DNA of 64,000 nt, taken from Staphylococcus lutrae (GTDB taxonomy: Bacteria > Bacillota > Bacilli > Staphylococcales > Staphylococcaceae). Within the stretch, counting starts at the first letter, position 1; each line of letters begins with the position of its first letter. Where the stretch lies: the NCBI RefSeq assembly GCF_002101335.1, contig NZ_CP020773.1:1984001-2048000 (forward strand). Direction: 5' to 3'. Positions 29,039 through 38,810 of this stretch are shown here, piece after piece. Position numbers and translations under genes: made by a program. The notes beneath the pieces were generated by a model, which did not search any database, was not told the DNA's origin, and was given only the letters and a program-made list of their open reading frames with translations.

Positions 29039-30370
29039 ATGAAAAAAGTCGCCATGTTTGTGTGGAATCATTTTACAAACGATGCACGCGTCAATCGTGA
29101 ATGTACGGCACTGGCAGACTCGGGATATGATGTTGATTTAATTGCGATTAATGACCTTAAAAATAAAGATATTGACGCTTTTGAGCAGCGAGAACCGCAT
29201 TTTAGAGTCCATCGCGTGAAACGTTATCCGGTGGTCATACAGGCTTATGCTGATCATGGTAAGTATTTTGTTGCCATCATTGCAGGCGTGTCATTTGTGA
29301 TAGCAGTAGGTTTGTTTTATATCAGTTTAAAATATTTATTGAGCTATATGATGATGTTACTGATCACGATGTTGATGATAAAAGTAAAAAAAATACGAAA
29401 GTGGGTTGTCAATGGTTCGATTATTGCACGTATGATTGTTAAAGGTTATGGATTAAATGCGGATATATACCATGCCAATGATTTGAATACGTTACCTCAA
29501 GGCATTGTTTGTTCAAAGTTGCGATTACATCCTAAGCCACTTGTTTATGATAGTCATGAAGTGCAATCAGATCGAACGGGCTACAACTCTGAACGAATTA
29601 AAAAAATCGAGCGCTTTTTATTACGTTTTGTAGATACAATGATTGTAGAGAATCATACGCGAGCGCAGTACAATAAAGAGATTTATGGGTTTTATCCGCA
29701 ACCGGTATATAATTATTCAATGCTTTACGATATTGAAAAACAACCATACAGTCATTTGCGTGAGAAACTGGGTATTAATGCAGATGAAAAAATTCTACTT
29801 TATCAAGGTGGATTGCAGCAAGGCAGAGGATTAGATAAGCTGATTGAAGCAATGCCAATGATAGACGAAGGTGTGTTGTTATTTGTAGGTGGAGGGAAAT
29901 TAACGGATGTATTAAAAGCACAAGCCGAACAATCGGAAGCACGGGATCGCATTTATTTCTTAGACAAAGTGCCTTTTGAAGTGTTACCAAGTATTACCCG
30001 AGAAGCCTATGTGGGTTTTCAAGTGCTTCAAAATATTTGTTTTAATCATTATTCAGCGAGTTCGAACAAACTGTTTGAATACATCATGGCCCACGTTCCT
30101 GTTATTGCATGTAATTTTCCTGAAATTAAACGTGTGGTAGAAGAGGAAGAAGTCGGTATTGTCACAGACACACATGAGAGTCGTAATATTGCTCAAGCTG
30201 TGAATCAACTGCTTCATGACGACAAACAATATCAACATTATCGCGCACAGACACGACACGCTAAACAAATTTATAATTGGCAAAATGAAAAGCAGCGCTT
30301 CTTGAACGTTTACGATACATTAGATGGTAAAGTTTCTTTTATAGGGAGAATAAATTCTAAAATGAAATAA
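29039..30370 (+). CDS. Glycosyltransferase family 4 with internal membrane hairpin
   Basis: GT-B enzyme of 443 residues. The N-terminus is VAMFVWNHFTNDARVNRE. A strongly hydrophobic stretch at about 77-115 probably forms two membrane segments inside the N-terminal domain. PLVYDSHEVQSDRTGY near 180 and the C-terminal LLYQGGLQQGRGLDKLIEAM, LLFVGGGKL and SSNKLFEYIMAHVPVIA are typical of family 4. AAGGAGGGG precedes the ATG. It is the last gene of the cluster; no strong terminator was seen in 30371-30470. Confidence 0.84.
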   Translation: MKKVAMFVWNHFTNDARVNRECTALADSGYDVDLIAINDLKNKDIDAFEQREPHFRVHRVKRYPVVIQAYADHGKYFVAIIAGVSFVIAVGLFYISLKYLLSYMMMLLITMLMIKVKKIRKWVVNGSIIARMIVKGYGLNADIYHANDLNTLPQGIVCSKLRLHPKPLVYDSHEVQSDRTGYNSERIKKIERFLLRFVDTMIVENHTRAQYNKEIYGFYPQPVYNYSMLYDIEKQPYSHLREKLGINADEKILLYQGGLQQGRGLDKLIEAMPMIDEGVLLFVGGGKLTDVLKAQAEQSEARDRIYFLDKVPFEVLPSITREAYVGFQVLQNICFNHYSASSNKLFEYIMAHVPVIACNFPEIKRVVEEEEVGIVTDTHESRNIAQAVNQLLHDDKQYQHYRAQTRHAKQIYNWQNEKQRFLNVYDTLDGKVSFIGRINSKMK

Positions 30371-30479
30371 TGCACTCGATCTGACGACTGATATTTTATA
30401 GAATTCAATATGAATATGAATATTTTAGTATTGTAAGGGTATAACAATTGCAAACAATGATATTGGAGGTAATACTATC

Positions 30480-31070
30480 ATGAAATTAAAATTAACAACT
30501 ATACTCTTATCTACAGGCTTCATTTTAGCAGCATGTGGTCAAGATGATCATCATGATTCTGAAAAAGAGGCTAACCATACTAAAACTGAGCATACTCATG
30601 ACCAACAACATAAAAATCAAAATACAGATGGCCAAACGATCGCTTTAAATCAGATTAAAACGCAACCAGAAAACGCAATCAAAACAGCCAAAAGTGCGTT
30701 TGACGGTGAGTTAAAACAAATCGAATATAAAAAAGAAAAAGGTGAATGGGTTTACGATGTAGAGTTGCATAAAGGTCAAGAAGAGGCTGAAATAAAAGTA
30801 TCAGACAAAGACAATAAAGTCATTCATAAGCATATTGACAAAGAGAAAGATCAAGAACAGCATCCGACAATTCAATATTCAGATGCATTGCAATTTGATA
30901 AAGCTGTGAAAAAAGCGCAAGAACAGCAACAAGGCGAATTAAAACAGTGGACGTTGAAAAATAGTGATGGTCATTTTGTATACGAAATTGAATTGAATGG
31001 CAAGCAAGGTGAAAAAGAAATTGTATTAGATGCTAAAACAAGCAAAGTGCTAGAACAAGATCATGAATAA
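30480..31070 (+). CDS. PepSY-domain lipoprotein
   Basis: A 196-residue secreted lipoprotein. The signal peptide ends in a lipobox ILAAC with Cys19 as the lipidated residue. A His/Asp/Glu-rich spacer (about 22-50) could bind metal ions. Two PepSY-like repeats follow: NAIKTAKSAFDGELKQIEY with GEWVYDVEL, and KAVKKAQEQQQGELKQWTL with GHFVYEIEL. TTGGAGGT precedes the ATG. PepSY proteins often modulate proteases or bind ligands outside the membrane; the precise role is unknown. Confidence 0.87.
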   Translation: MKLKLTTILLSTGFILAACGQDDHHDSEKEANHTKTEHTHDQQHKNQNTDGQTIALNQIKTQPENAIKTAKSAFDGELKQIEYKKEKGEWVYDVELHKGQEEAEIKVSDKDNKVIHKHIDKEKDQEQHPTIQYSDALQFDKAVKKAQEQQQGELKQWTLKNSDGHFVYEIELNGKQGEKEIVLDAKTSKVLEQDHE

Positions 31071-31107
31071 ATTGAAATGAAATAGGGTGGGGCATTTGAC
31101 TCTAGCC

Positions 31108-31156
31108 AAAAAAGAATCGACTCAGTCAAAATTAATGGACTGGGTCGATTCTTTTT
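31108..31156 (+). terminator. Terminator of the PepSY lipoprotein gene
   Basis: Stem GAATCGACTCAGTC / GACTGGGTCGATTC with one G-U pair, flanked by A's and a run of five T's. It may also serve as a boundary for the glycopolymer operon. Confidence 0.88.
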
Positions 31157-31187
31157 ACAAGTATCAAGTCAGTTTTCTATCAATGAT

Positions 31188-31220
31188 AAAAGCACTAGCA
31201 CATGAAGTGCTAGTGCTTTT
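31188..31220 (-). terminator. Terminator of the qox operon
   Basis: Perfect 14-bp stem AAAAGCACTAGCAC / GTGCTAGTGCTTTT with a 5-base loop, 14 bases beyond the qoxD stop on the minus strand. Confidence 0.85.
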
Positions 31221-31233
31221 AGGTTTGCATCGC

Positions 31234-31524
31234 TTAAATATGAGAACCATGCCCACCTTGCATAACCCAATATGTTCCGATGACTGTAATAAGTGTAATA
31301 ATAATCGCGAAGATAACTTTTGCAAGTTGAACGCGACCATCTTTACCTTCAGTTAAATGCATGAACATTAAGAGTTGTAAGAAGGCTTGGATAAACGCAA
31401 AACCAAAAATGATTGTTACTTTAGCGTTAAAAGTCAATGATGTATATAAAGTCACGAATACAGCGAGTAACGTCAAGATGATTGAGGCAATAAAGCCTAT
31501 CGTATGTTTTACAATTGTGTTCAT
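31234..31524 (-). CDS. qoxD: QoxD, quinol oxidase subunit IV
   Basis: Small subunit (96 residues, three hydrophobic segments) of the aa3/bo3-type menaquinol oxidase; it helps assembly of the core. The sequence [19 protein letters not shown], then [16 protein letters not shown], is typical of the family. It overlaps the qoxC stop by four bases and ends the qoxABCD operon. Confidence 0.95.
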   Translation of the reverse strand: MNTIVKHTIGFIASIILTLLAVFVTLYTSLTFNAKVTIIFGFAFIQAFLQLLMFMHLTEGKDGRVQLAKVIFAIIITLITVIGTYWVMQGGHGSHI

Positions 31525-32129
31525 CCGCTATACACCATCCCTATCATATAGACTGCAGTAAAGATGAAGATCCATACAACATCTAAGAAGTGCCAGTATA
31601 AACTCACAATAAACAATTTCGGTGCATTATATTTTGTTAAACCGCGTGTTACCACTTGGATTAATAAACAAATAATCCAGAAGATACCAACTGTTACGTG
31701 GGCACCGTGTGTTCCTAAAAGAATAAAGAAACTAGACCAATAAGAAGCTAATTGTGGTGTCGCACCTTCATGAACGTAATGTGAGAACTCGAAAATTTCG
31801 AAGCCCACAAAGCCCATCCCTAATAATACTGTAATAATCATCCATACTAACAATAAACTTTTATTTTCTTTACGCATGTAATAGATTGCAATCCCACATG
31901 TGTAAGAACTTGCTAAAAGTAAAAATGTCATAATTAAAACGAGGGGGAGCTCAAATAATTCTGTTGTCAGCATCCCACCGTATCCACCGCCATGTTGCAA
32001 TGTTAATAACGTTGCGAAAAGTGTACCAAAAAGTGCGAATTCAGCTGTAAGGAAGATCCAGAAACCGAGCTTATTCAGATCGCCTTCATGTGTACGAGCA
32101 TCAATAGTATCAACCACTTTATGACTCAT
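31521..32129 (-). CDS. qoxC: QoxC, quinol oxidase subunit III
   Basis: Subunit III of the heme-copper menaquinol oxidase, 202 residues with five hydrophobic segments. Conserved features are [20 protein letters not shown] near 22-41 and [16 protein letters not shown] near 137. The start lies within the 3' end of qoxB (11-base overlap), so translation is coupled. Confidence 0.96.
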   Translation of the reverse strand: MSHKVVDTIDARTHEGDLNKLGFWIFLTAEFALFGTLFATLLTLQHGGGYGGMLTTELFELPLVLIMTFLLLASSYTCGIAIYYMRKENKSLLLVWMIITVLLGMGFVGFEIFEFSHYVHEGATPQLASYWSSFFILLGTHGAHVTVGIFWIICLLIQVVTRGLTKYNAPKLFIVSLYWHFLDVVWIFIFTAVYMIGMVYSG

Positions 32130-34110
32130 GATTCATAGCCTCCCTTTCTTTTTGGCGAGCTTTTCTCAAGCGCGCTTCAGTCTCAGCTACTTCACTTGCA
32201 GGAATGTAGTAACCATGATCTTGTTGGAAGCTTCTCCAAATCATTAAAGCAAAAATACCAGCTAATGAAAGGATTGCAGGTAATAATGTTTCAAATACTA
32301 GGAAGAACCCACCGATAAAGAATAGGATACCCATCCAGAAACCAATGTGTGTATTGTTCGGCATGTGAATATCGCTGTAATTATGATTGTCAAGGTAATG
32401 TCTACCTTGCTTTTTCATTTCAACAAATGTATCAATGTCATCCCAATCTGGTGTGATAGCAAAGTTGTATTTAGGTGGAATTGCAGAAGCTGTTGACCAC
32501 TCTAATCCGCGTCCTAAACCGTTCCAGTTATCACCAGTCGCTTCACGTGGTGCTTTAAGGTGACTGTATACGATGTTACCTACAAAGATTAAGAACGCAA
32601 TTGACATCATTGCTGCACCGATTGAAGAAATCAAGTTTAACACGAACCAACCATCTTCTGGCATGTAAGTGTATAGACGACGTGGCATCCCATCAAGACC
32701 TAAAATGAACTGAGGTAAGAACGTCACGTTGAAACCAATCATGAAAATCCAGAAGAACCATTTGTTCGGTTTTTCGAATAGTTTGTATCCCATTGCTTTT
32801 GGATACCAGAAAATCATAGCTGCAAAACATGCAAATACGACACCAGCAACAATTGTATAGTGGAAGTGTGCCACTAGGAAATACGTGTTGTGGTATTGGA
32901 AGTCAGCTGATGCCATGGCAAGCATAACACCAGTCACCCCACCAATTGTAAAGTTAGGAATAAACGCTAACGCGAAAAGCATTGGCGATTCAAAAGTAAT
33001 ACGTCCTTTATGGAGTGTAAATAACCAGTTAAAGATTTTTACACCTGTTGGCACGGCGATCAACATTGTTGTGATTGAGAAGAATGAGTTAACTAAAGCG
33101 CCATTTCCCATTGTATAGAAATGGTGAACCCAAACTAAGAAACTCAAAAATGCGATACCCGCAGTGGCCCACACCATACTTTGGTGTCCAAATAAACGTT
33201 TACGTGCAAATGTTGGAATGATTTCTGAATAAATACCAAATGCCGGAAGGACAAGGATGTATACTTCAGGGTGCCCCCATACCCAGAAGAAGTTTGCCCA
33301 TAGCATTGGCATACCACCGTTAGCTACTGTAAAGAATGCAGTGTCAAAGATTCTATCAGCAGTCATTAAAGCAAGTGCAATCGTTAATACTGGGAATGCC
33401 AAGATGATAATTAACATTGTAATAAATGTTGTAACTACAAACATTGGCATTTGCATAAATGTCATGCTTGGTGATTTTAGACGAATAATAGTAACAAAGA
33501 AGTTAATACCAGTCGCTAAAGTCCCAATACCTGAAATCTGGATGGCAATTAAATAATAATTTACACCTGGACCAGGACTAAACTCACCTGCAAGTGGTGC
33601 GTAGTTTGTCCAACCTGCCGCTGGTGATCCACCCACGATAAATGAAAGGTTAAATAAAAGCATACCCGCTACGAACAACCAGAAACTGATGTTATTGAGT
33701 AGTGGGAAAGCAACGTCACGCGCACCGATTTGTAATGGGATAATGATGTTCATTAAACCAATAACAAGCGGCATTGCCATGAAGATAATCATGATGACAC
33801 CGTGCGTTGAGAAAATCTCATTGTAGTGATTTGATTCTAAGAATGGGTTGTCTGGTACTGTTAATTGAATACGTAATAGAATTGCATCAATACCACCACG
33901 TACGAACATTAGAACAGCACAGATCAAGTACATTAAACCAATTTTTTTGTGGTCGACTGACGTGAACCATTCCTTATATAAATATCCCCAGAGCTTAAAG
34001 TAAGTAATGGCTGCAATAACACCTATAACTAGAAAAGGTGCACTGATTTGAGCCAATGTAATCATCCAGTTTCCTTTTACGATAAGCTCATTCCATGGAA
34101 AGTCCATCAT
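32119..34110 (-). CDS. qoxB: QoxB, quinol oxidase subunit I (heme-copper core)
   Basis: Catalytic subunit of the terminal oxidase that reduces oxygen to water and pumps protons, 663 residues and about fourteen or fifteen membrane helices. Heme and CuB ligands are visible: [14 protein letters not shown] (low-spin heme His), [17 protein letters not shown] with the His-Tyr pair, [10 protein letters not shown] (two CuB His) and [13 protein letters not shown] (two heme His). It overlaps qoxA by one base. Confidence 0.98.
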   Translation of the reverse strand: MMDFPWNELIVKGNWMITLAQISAPFLVIGVIAAITYFKLWGYLYKEWFTSVDHKKIGLMYLICAVLMFVRGGIDAILLRIQLTVPDNPFLESNHYNEIFSTHGVIMIIFMAMPLVIGLMNIIIPLQIGARDVAFPLLNNISFWLFVAGMLLFNLSFIVGGSPAAGWTNYAPLAGEFSPGPGVNYYLIAIQISGIGTLATGINFFVTIIRLKSPSMTFMQMPMFVVTTFITMLIIILAFPVLTIALALMTADRIFDTAFFTVANGGMPMLWANFFWVWGHPEVYILVLPAFGIYSEIIPTFARKRLFGHQSMVWATAGIAFLSFLVWVHHFYTMGNGALVNSFFSITTMLIAVPTGVKIFNWLFTLHKGRITFESPMLFALAFIPNFTIGGVTGVMLAMASADFQYHNTYFLVAHFHYTIVAGVVFACFAAMIFWYPKAMGYKLFEKPNKWFFWIFMIGFNVTFLPQFILGLDGMPRRLYTYMPEDGWFVLNLISSIGAAMMSIAFLIFVGNIVYSHLKAPREATGDNWNGLGRGLEWSTASAIPPKYNFAITPDWDDIDTFVEMKKQGRHYLDNHNYSDIHMPNNTHIGFWMGILFFIGGFFLVFETLLPAILSLAGIFALMIWRSFQQDHGYYIPASEVAETEARLRKARQKEREAMNHES

Positions 34111-35210
34111 TAATGTCCACCTCCACTGTTATGATCTTTGTGTGCCTCAGCATCTTTGGCACCTTTGTGCATTGATTCCATTTCGTCCATAGTATGATCT
34201 TGTTCTTTTTTGAACTCATTGTTATAAGGCTCATTGTTTTTAAGAATCGCAGGTTTCATACCATGACGCTCATAGTTAACATTCGTAATTTGTGATTTAC
34301 GCGCTGGTTTGTTCGGTTCACTTAAGACGCCTACTTTATCATCATAGAAGTTTGGATCTTTCGGTGCATAATTGAATCGATCATAAGCGTAGAAAATGTA
34401 TTCCGGATCTGCTGCTGGATCTACAAATGCCATGTGTGTTCCACTGAATGTTAATGCTTTGTTTTGAGTGATTGGAAGCAATTGTTTGTCGAAAGTATCT
34501 TGGTCGAGTGGTTTTTGAGATTGTGCTTCTTTCACCCAAGCATCATATTCTTTCTGACTAACAGCTTCAACGGTAAATGTGTGACGAGAGAAGCCTTCTC
34601 CGTTGAAGTTAGAGTTACGACCACGATATGTACCTTCCTCATGTGCTTCATAAGTCCACTCCATAGTCATAGCAGTCATTGCATATTTTTGACCACCGAG
34701 TTGTGGAACCCAGAAACTTGTCATTGTGTCCATCGCTTGAAGTTTGAAAGTGATTGGACGGTTAGTTGGAATTTTAAGGTGATTAACCGTTTCAATTTTT
34801 TCATCTGGATAAGCGAAGAACCACTTGTACCCACCACTTACAGCATAGATAACGATAGGATCGTCCTCAGCTTTAGGTGGCTCCTCATATTGATATAAAG
34901 CTTTAACAGTAGGAATCATCAATGCAATTAAAATAATTACAGGGATAAGGAACCATACTGTTTCAAGAAGTGCGTTGTGATGCATCTTACCAGATTCGCG
35001 TGTATTATTATATCGGTATTTATAAGTGAATATTGCGAATAAGATAAGTACAACAGCAACAATGGCAACCATGAAGATGATTGAATAAATAATCAAAAAT
35101 CTTTGGTCGCTGGCCATTGGCCCTTTTGCGTTTAAAACTTCTACATCAGAACAGCCCGCAAGCAAAAACAATGTTCCGAAAGCAAGAAGCAAAGACTTAA
35201 ATTTTGACAC
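34110..35210 (-). CDS. qoxA: QoxA, quinol oxidase subunit II (lipoprotein)
   Basis: Subunit II of the menaquinol oxidase, 366 residues. A lipobox (LLAGC, Cys20) is followed by two membrane helices (about 40-62 and 83-103) and an extracellular cupredoxin-like domain without the CuA ligand set, as expected for a quinol oxidase. The C-terminal tail is long, charged and His-rich. Translation starts at GTG with AGGAGG upstream. First gene of qoxABCD. Confidence 0.96.
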   Translation of the reverse strand: MSKFKSLLLAFGTLFLLAGCSDVEVLNAKGPMASDQRFLIIYSIIFMVAIVAVVLILFAIFTYKYRYNNTRESGKMHHNALLETVWFLIPVIILIALMIPTVKALYQYEEPPKAEDDPIVIYAVSGGYKWFFAYPDEKIETVNHLKIPTNRPITFKLQAMDTMTSFWVPQLGGQKYAMTAMTMEWTYEAHEEGTYRGRNSNFNGEGFSRHTFTVEAVSQKEYDAWVKEAQSQKPLDQDTFDKQLLPITQNKALTFSGTHMAFVDPAADPEYIFYAYDRFNYAPKDPNFYDDKVGVLSEPNKPARKSQITNVNYERHGMKPAILKNNEPYNNEFKKEQDHTMDEMESMHKGAKDAEAHKDHNSGGGH

Positions 35211-35611
35211 TTTTTTGACCTCCTAATACTACAATTGTAGGGCTTATACTAATTTTAAAATAATATATGATATTTACAAGTGGCATTTTGAAAAAACAAT
35301 TAATGGAAATTCATGAAACCGTTGAGACTCTAAGTGTGACAGGGGTTCAGCGCTTTATTAAAATTATGTGTACATTTTGTGAAATGTTCCAATAACTACT
35401 TATTTAATGAGGTAAACGGCAAACAGAAGGTCAATTCCCATATAATGACTGAATTTTCTAATGATTGCTAACAGGGGATTTTTATAAAAATATAGGGAAT
35501 TTACTAATAAAAGTTTGTGAAAAAAAGTGTAAAATAAAAGTGTAGGGCAACGATGCACCTTATATGCGCGTGCACATATGAATTTTCTTTATCCATCAAA
35601 GGAGATGACGT
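35211..35611. other. qox leader and upstream non-coding region
   Basis: The gap contains the qoxA leader with the palindrome CTACAATTGTAG (35229-35240) close to the ribosome-binding site, an AT-rich stretch near 35255-35285 where the qox promoter must lie, and a small inverted repeat ACATTT/AAATGT (35372-35387) inside a stretch resembling half of a Rex box. No gene was found. Confidence 0.45.
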
Positions 35612-35788
35612 ATGTCAATGGATGTCATTCAGCGACTGTTAGATTGTAACTGTACAGTCGCCGACATTCTGGATACTTTTTTGATGATGATTTGCAGTGG
35701 GGATGGGATGAAACAGTCGTTTCATGCATATGAATGCGTTGCTTTAGGAGATGCGCAACGAAAGAGAACAAGGTGTTCACATGTATAG
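35612..35788 (+). CDS. Possible small Cys-rich protein (58 aa)
   Basis: A short open frame beginning ATGTCAATG with a strong AAAGGAG seven bases upstream. The product has 58 residues, five cysteines (DCNC near the start), a hydrophobic centre and a basic C-terminus (AQRKRTRCSHV). I do not recognise it. The good ribosome-binding site is the main support. No terminator follows. Confidence 0.45.
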   Translation: MSMDVIQRLLDCNCTVADILDTFLMMICSGDGMKQSFHAYECVALGDAQRKRTRCSHV

Positions 35789-35874
35789 GGCACTGAAGCG
35801 CATACAATGACCTATTGCTAAAAGGAAAGTGCTGTCATAGGTATGCTTTTCGACGTGTATAGCCGTATCATTGT

Positions 35875-36225
35875 TTAGCTATCCGATTGTGATAGATTAC
35901 GTGGTGCATCAACGACTTGAACAGTACGTGATGTTTTACCCGTCATGCCATCAGAATCAGTGACTTGATATTGTAATTGATATACGCCTTGTTTTGATGT
36001 ATCGATATGACCGTTGACAGTGATTTTATCTGTTAAGTCACCGTCTTCTTTATCGAAAGCGAATACACCGTGTAAAGGGTTGTATGCATCGCCTAGTTTT
36101 ACGACTTCATCATGCGTACCTTTAATAGAAGGGCTGTCATTTGTCGTTGCTTCGACACATAAGTTGGGTGATACAAGCGAAGCAGACACCCCTAATGCTG
36201 ACAGGGATTGAAGTAATTTATTCAT
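35875..36225 (-). CDS. Secreted Ig-like (DUF5011-type) protein
   Basis: A 116-residue protein with a short N-terminal export signal (about 1-28, LQSLSALGVSASLVSPNLCVEA) and one bacterial Ig-like domain. Typical of this domain are VKLGDAYNPLHGVFAFDKED, then GDLTDKITVNGHIDT, and the closing GVYQLQYQVTDSDGMTGKTSRTV, which I quote in parts: GVYQLQYQVTDSDG. A related small protein lies between qox and folD in S. aureus. Such domains are often parts of wall or chitinase-like proteins; here it stands alone, so its role is open. Confidence 0.75.
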   Translation of the reverse strand: MNKLLQSLSALGVSASLVSPNLCVEATTNDSPSIKGTHDEVVKLGDAYNPLHGVFAFDKEDGDLTDKITVNGHIDTSKQGVYQLQYQVTDSDGMTGKTSRTVQVVDAPRNLSQSDS

Positions 36226-36449
36226 AGGAATCAGACCCTCCGTTTATTGTTATAGTTGTGATAATCATATGATTCATTTGTATTATACAATTTTGAAGCG
36301 CATATGCTATCCTACTATGGACCTAATTATAATTAAACATTTGTAATAGTTGTTAATTGTTTTTTAAGAGTTGACTGAATGAGTTTATCATTTTAAGTCA
36401 TGATGATGCGGTTAAATAAAATTGTATATAAAAATAGGAGTGATTGTTA

Positions 36450-37595
36450 ATGTTAACGCAAGAAGAAAAAGGTATTATTTTAGAAACGGTCCCCGTATTA
36501 AAAGAACAAGGCACTGACATAACGTCTAATTTTTACAATAGAATGTTTCATCAACATCCTGAATTACGTCATATGTTTAACCAAACCAATCAGAAAAAAG
36601 GCTTTCAATCAACGGCATTAGCACAATCTGTTCTAGCAGCGGCGATGCATATTGACGATTTCACGCCTATTTTGCCGGTCGTGAAAGAAATTGCATATAA
36701 GCATTGTGCATTACAAGTGTTACCGGAACATTATTCGATTGTTGGTGAAAATTTATTGGCAGCCATACAAGAAGTGGTCGGCATCGATGCAGAACATCCT
36801 ATTATTCAAACTTGGGCGAAAGCTTACAGTGTGATTGCGGATGCTTTTATCGCCGTTGAAAAAGATATTTACGATCATATGGCATGGGAAGGTTTCAAAT
36901 CGTTTGAAATCACTAAAATTGAATCGATAACGCATGAGATTAAAGCGTTTACAGTCACTTCAAAAGAACAAGATTTGAGTCAATTTACACCTGGGCAATA
37001 TATTACAGTGGATATAGAAAGTGAAAAATTGCCGTATAAAGCGAAACGTCATTATTCGATTACAGATGGTGGTAAAGATTTTCTGACATTTGCTGTGAAA
37101 AGAGACGTGAGCGAAACACATGAAGGGGAAGTATCAACCGTATTACACGATGAATTTAAAGTAGGTGATACGATTGACTTATCAGCGCCAGTAGGTGGCT
37201 TCAAAGTGCATCATGCTGACAAACCACAGTTGTTCATTGGTTCAGGCGTCGGCGTGACACCACTCATCGCCATGTATCGACAAGTTGCACCTCAGAATGT
37301 GACTGCACAATTTATAAATGTGGCTAAAACGGAAGATGATGTGGCATTTAAACACGAACTCGAACAGCTTACGGCTTCTGGCCATCATAATCATTTACAC
37401 ATCCATTTAAGAAATCGTGAAGGTTATTTAGAAGCGGAAGCGCTAAAACCATATATTACAGATGACACGCAAGTATATGTCTGTGGAGGTGCGGCATTTA
37501 TACAATCTGTTATGGAATCTTTACAAAGTTTGGGAGTAGAAGCATCGCACATTCATTACGAAACATTTGTACCAAGATTGAGTGTGGCTGTTTAA
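36450..37595 (+). CDS. hmp: Flavohemoglobin, NO dioxygenase
   Basis: Converts nitric oxide and oxygen to nitrate using NAD(P)H. Of its 381 residues, 1-140 are a globin with proximal His85 (AYKHCALQV), matching the family position exactly, and Tyr near 29. The FAD domain follows (PYKAKRHYSIT), then the NAD domain with FIGSGVGVTPLIAMY and YVCGGAAFIQ. The ATG at 36450 has AGGAG nine bases upstream; an in-frame TTG at 36444 is too close. The gene stands alone, with a terminator shared with folD. Confidence 0.96.
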   Translation: MLTQEEKGIILETVPVLKEQGTDITSNFYNRMFHQHPELRHMFNQTNQKKGFQSTALAQSVLAAAMHIDDFTPILPVVKEIAYKHCALQVLPEHYSIVGENLLAAIQEVVGIDAEHPIIQTWAKAYSVIADAFIAVEKDIYDHMAWEGFKSFEITKIESITHEIKAFTVTSKEQDLSQFTPGQYITVDIESEKLPYKAKRHYSITDGGKDFLTFAVKRDVSETHEGEVSTVLHDEFKVGDTIDLSAPVGGFKVHHADKPQLFIGSGVGVTPLIAMYRQVAPQNVTAQFINVAKTEDDVAFKHELEQLTASGHHNHLHIHLRNREGYLEAEALKPYITDDTQVYVCGGAAFIQSVMESLQSLGVEASHIHYETFVPRLSVAV

Positions 37596-37624
37596 AAGAG
37601 GGCATAAAAACGTTAGAAAAATAG

Positions 37625-37670
37625 AATCCGAGACCATCGTAATGTTTTACGATGTTGTCTCGGATTTTTA
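37625..37670. terminator. Bidirectional terminator between hmp and folD
   Basis: Long stem AATCCGAGACCATCGTAA / TTACGATGTTGTCTCGGATT with a small bulge and a 3-base loop, T's on the plus side and A/T-rich on the minus side. It lies between convergent genes. Confidence 0.88.
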
Positions 37671-37742
37671 CATTTAAAATGAGTGTGAAACTCAAGCAAC
37701 GACTGAGTCATGTGCGCTGTGACAGGACGATGAGGGCATTGA

Positions 37743-38600
37743 CTATTCAAGGCCGCGACGCATTTTCTCAGCAATCAATGTGTTATTTAATACCATCGTA
37801 ATGGTCATAGGTCCAACGCCACCTGGGACTGGGGTGATCGCACCAGCAATTTCTTTGACATCTTCATAATCTACATCGCCTTTAAGCTTACCATTTTCGT
37901 CAGGTGTATTACCAACGTCAATCACAACAGCGCCAGGTTTAACGTCATCTTTAGTGACCATACCAGGACGACCGACTGCACTAACAATCACGTCTGCTCG
38001 TTTTAAATGGTCACTGATGTTTTGACTTCGAGAATGTAATACTGTGACCGTTGCATTTTGTTGGATGAGCAATTTTGCAACAGGCTGACCGACAATGTGG
38101 CTTCGGCCAATAACAACAGCGTGTTTCCCTTCAAGATCGATGTCGGCATGTTTTAACAATTCCATGACGCCTAATGGTGTACAAGGAATGAGTTGTGCAT
38201 TATCTAAATATAAGCGCCCAATATTAATAGGGTGGAAACCGTCAACATCCTTGTCTGGATCAATCGCATCGAGCATTTTCTGTTCATCTACATGGGCAGG
38301 AAGTGGCACTTGAACTAAAATACCACTGACTGAATCATCATTGTTCAGACGGTCTAATTCCTTAAGGACATCTTCCTCTGAAGTGTTTTCATCGAGGTGA
38401 ATGACTTCTGAAATCATACCGATTTTTTCGGCTGCCTTCTTTTTTGAACGAACGTAGCTTTGGCTCGCTCCATCATTACCAACTAAAATAACTGATAGTT
38501 TTGGTGTATAACCTTGTGCTGATAATTTCTCCACCTCATTTTGTAACCCTTGACGATAATCTTTTGCTATTTGTTTACCATCTAAAATCTTTGCGCTCAT
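37743..38600 (-). CDS. folD: FolD, methylene-THF dehydrogenase/cyclohydrolase
   Basis: Bifunctional one-carbon enzyme of 285 residues that makes 10-formyl-THF, the donor used by PurN and PurH. The N-terminal catalytic part has [14 protein letters not shown], with the catalytic Lys, and [14 protein letters not shown]. The NADP domain has [16 protein letters not shown], and the end [18 protein letters not shown] is a family signature. The start at 38600 follows GGAGG by nine bases; a longer frame lacks a site. It is divergent from the purine operon that consumes its product. Confidence 0.96.
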   Translation of the reverse strand: MSAKILDGKQIAKDYRQGLQNEVEKLSAQGYTPKLSVILVGNDGASQSYVRSKKKAAEKIGMISEVIHLDENTSEEDVLKELDRLNNDDSVSGILVQVPLPAHVDEQKMLDAIDPDKDVDGFHPINIGRLYLDNAQLIPCTPLGVMELLKHADIDLEGKHAVVIGRSHIVGQPVAKLLIQQNATVTVLHSRSQNISDHLKRADVIVSAVGRPGMVTKDDVKPGAVVIDVGNTPDENGKLKGDVDYEDVKEIAGAITPVPGGVGPMTITMVLNNTLIAEKMRRGLE

Positions 38601-38625
38601 AAATATTAGCCTCCTCATAATAATT

Positions 38626-38713
38626 CGAACAATTAACGAATGATTGCATTTCAATTGTAACAAAAACAGCTATAAAAAACGAATTATAGATATTAAAAAT
38701 GTGTTAAAGTTCG
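38626..38713. promoter_or_regulatory. Candidate PurR boxes between folD and purE
   Basis: CGAACAAT (38626-38633), CGAATTAT (38680-38687) and, inverted, AAAGTTCG (38706-38713) match or nearly match the CGAACWWT core of PurR boxes known from Bacillus subtilis. The last two face each other across 18 bases upstream of the purE promoter, the usual paired layout. They could serve both folD and the pur operon. Confidence 0.5.
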
Positions 38714-38722
38714 ATTTTTACA

Positions 38723-38751
38723 TTGAAAAAACAATTTAAGCTTGGTATGCT
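38723..38751 (+). promoter_or_regulatory. pur operon promoter
   Basis: TTGAAA (38723-38728), a 17-base spacer and TATGCT (38746-38751) preceded by TGG, giving an extended -10. It lies about 60 bases before purE and just downstream of the candidate PurR boxes. Confidence 0.65.
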
Positions 38752-38810
38752 ATATCTGTAATATACAACTAATTAGAATAGTATTTCAAATTTTTGAAAG
38801 GGTGTTCACA

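Noticed and set aside
31087..31356. Plus-strand open frame of 89 codons near qoxD
   Set aside because: Crosses two strong terminators and lies antisense to qoxD.
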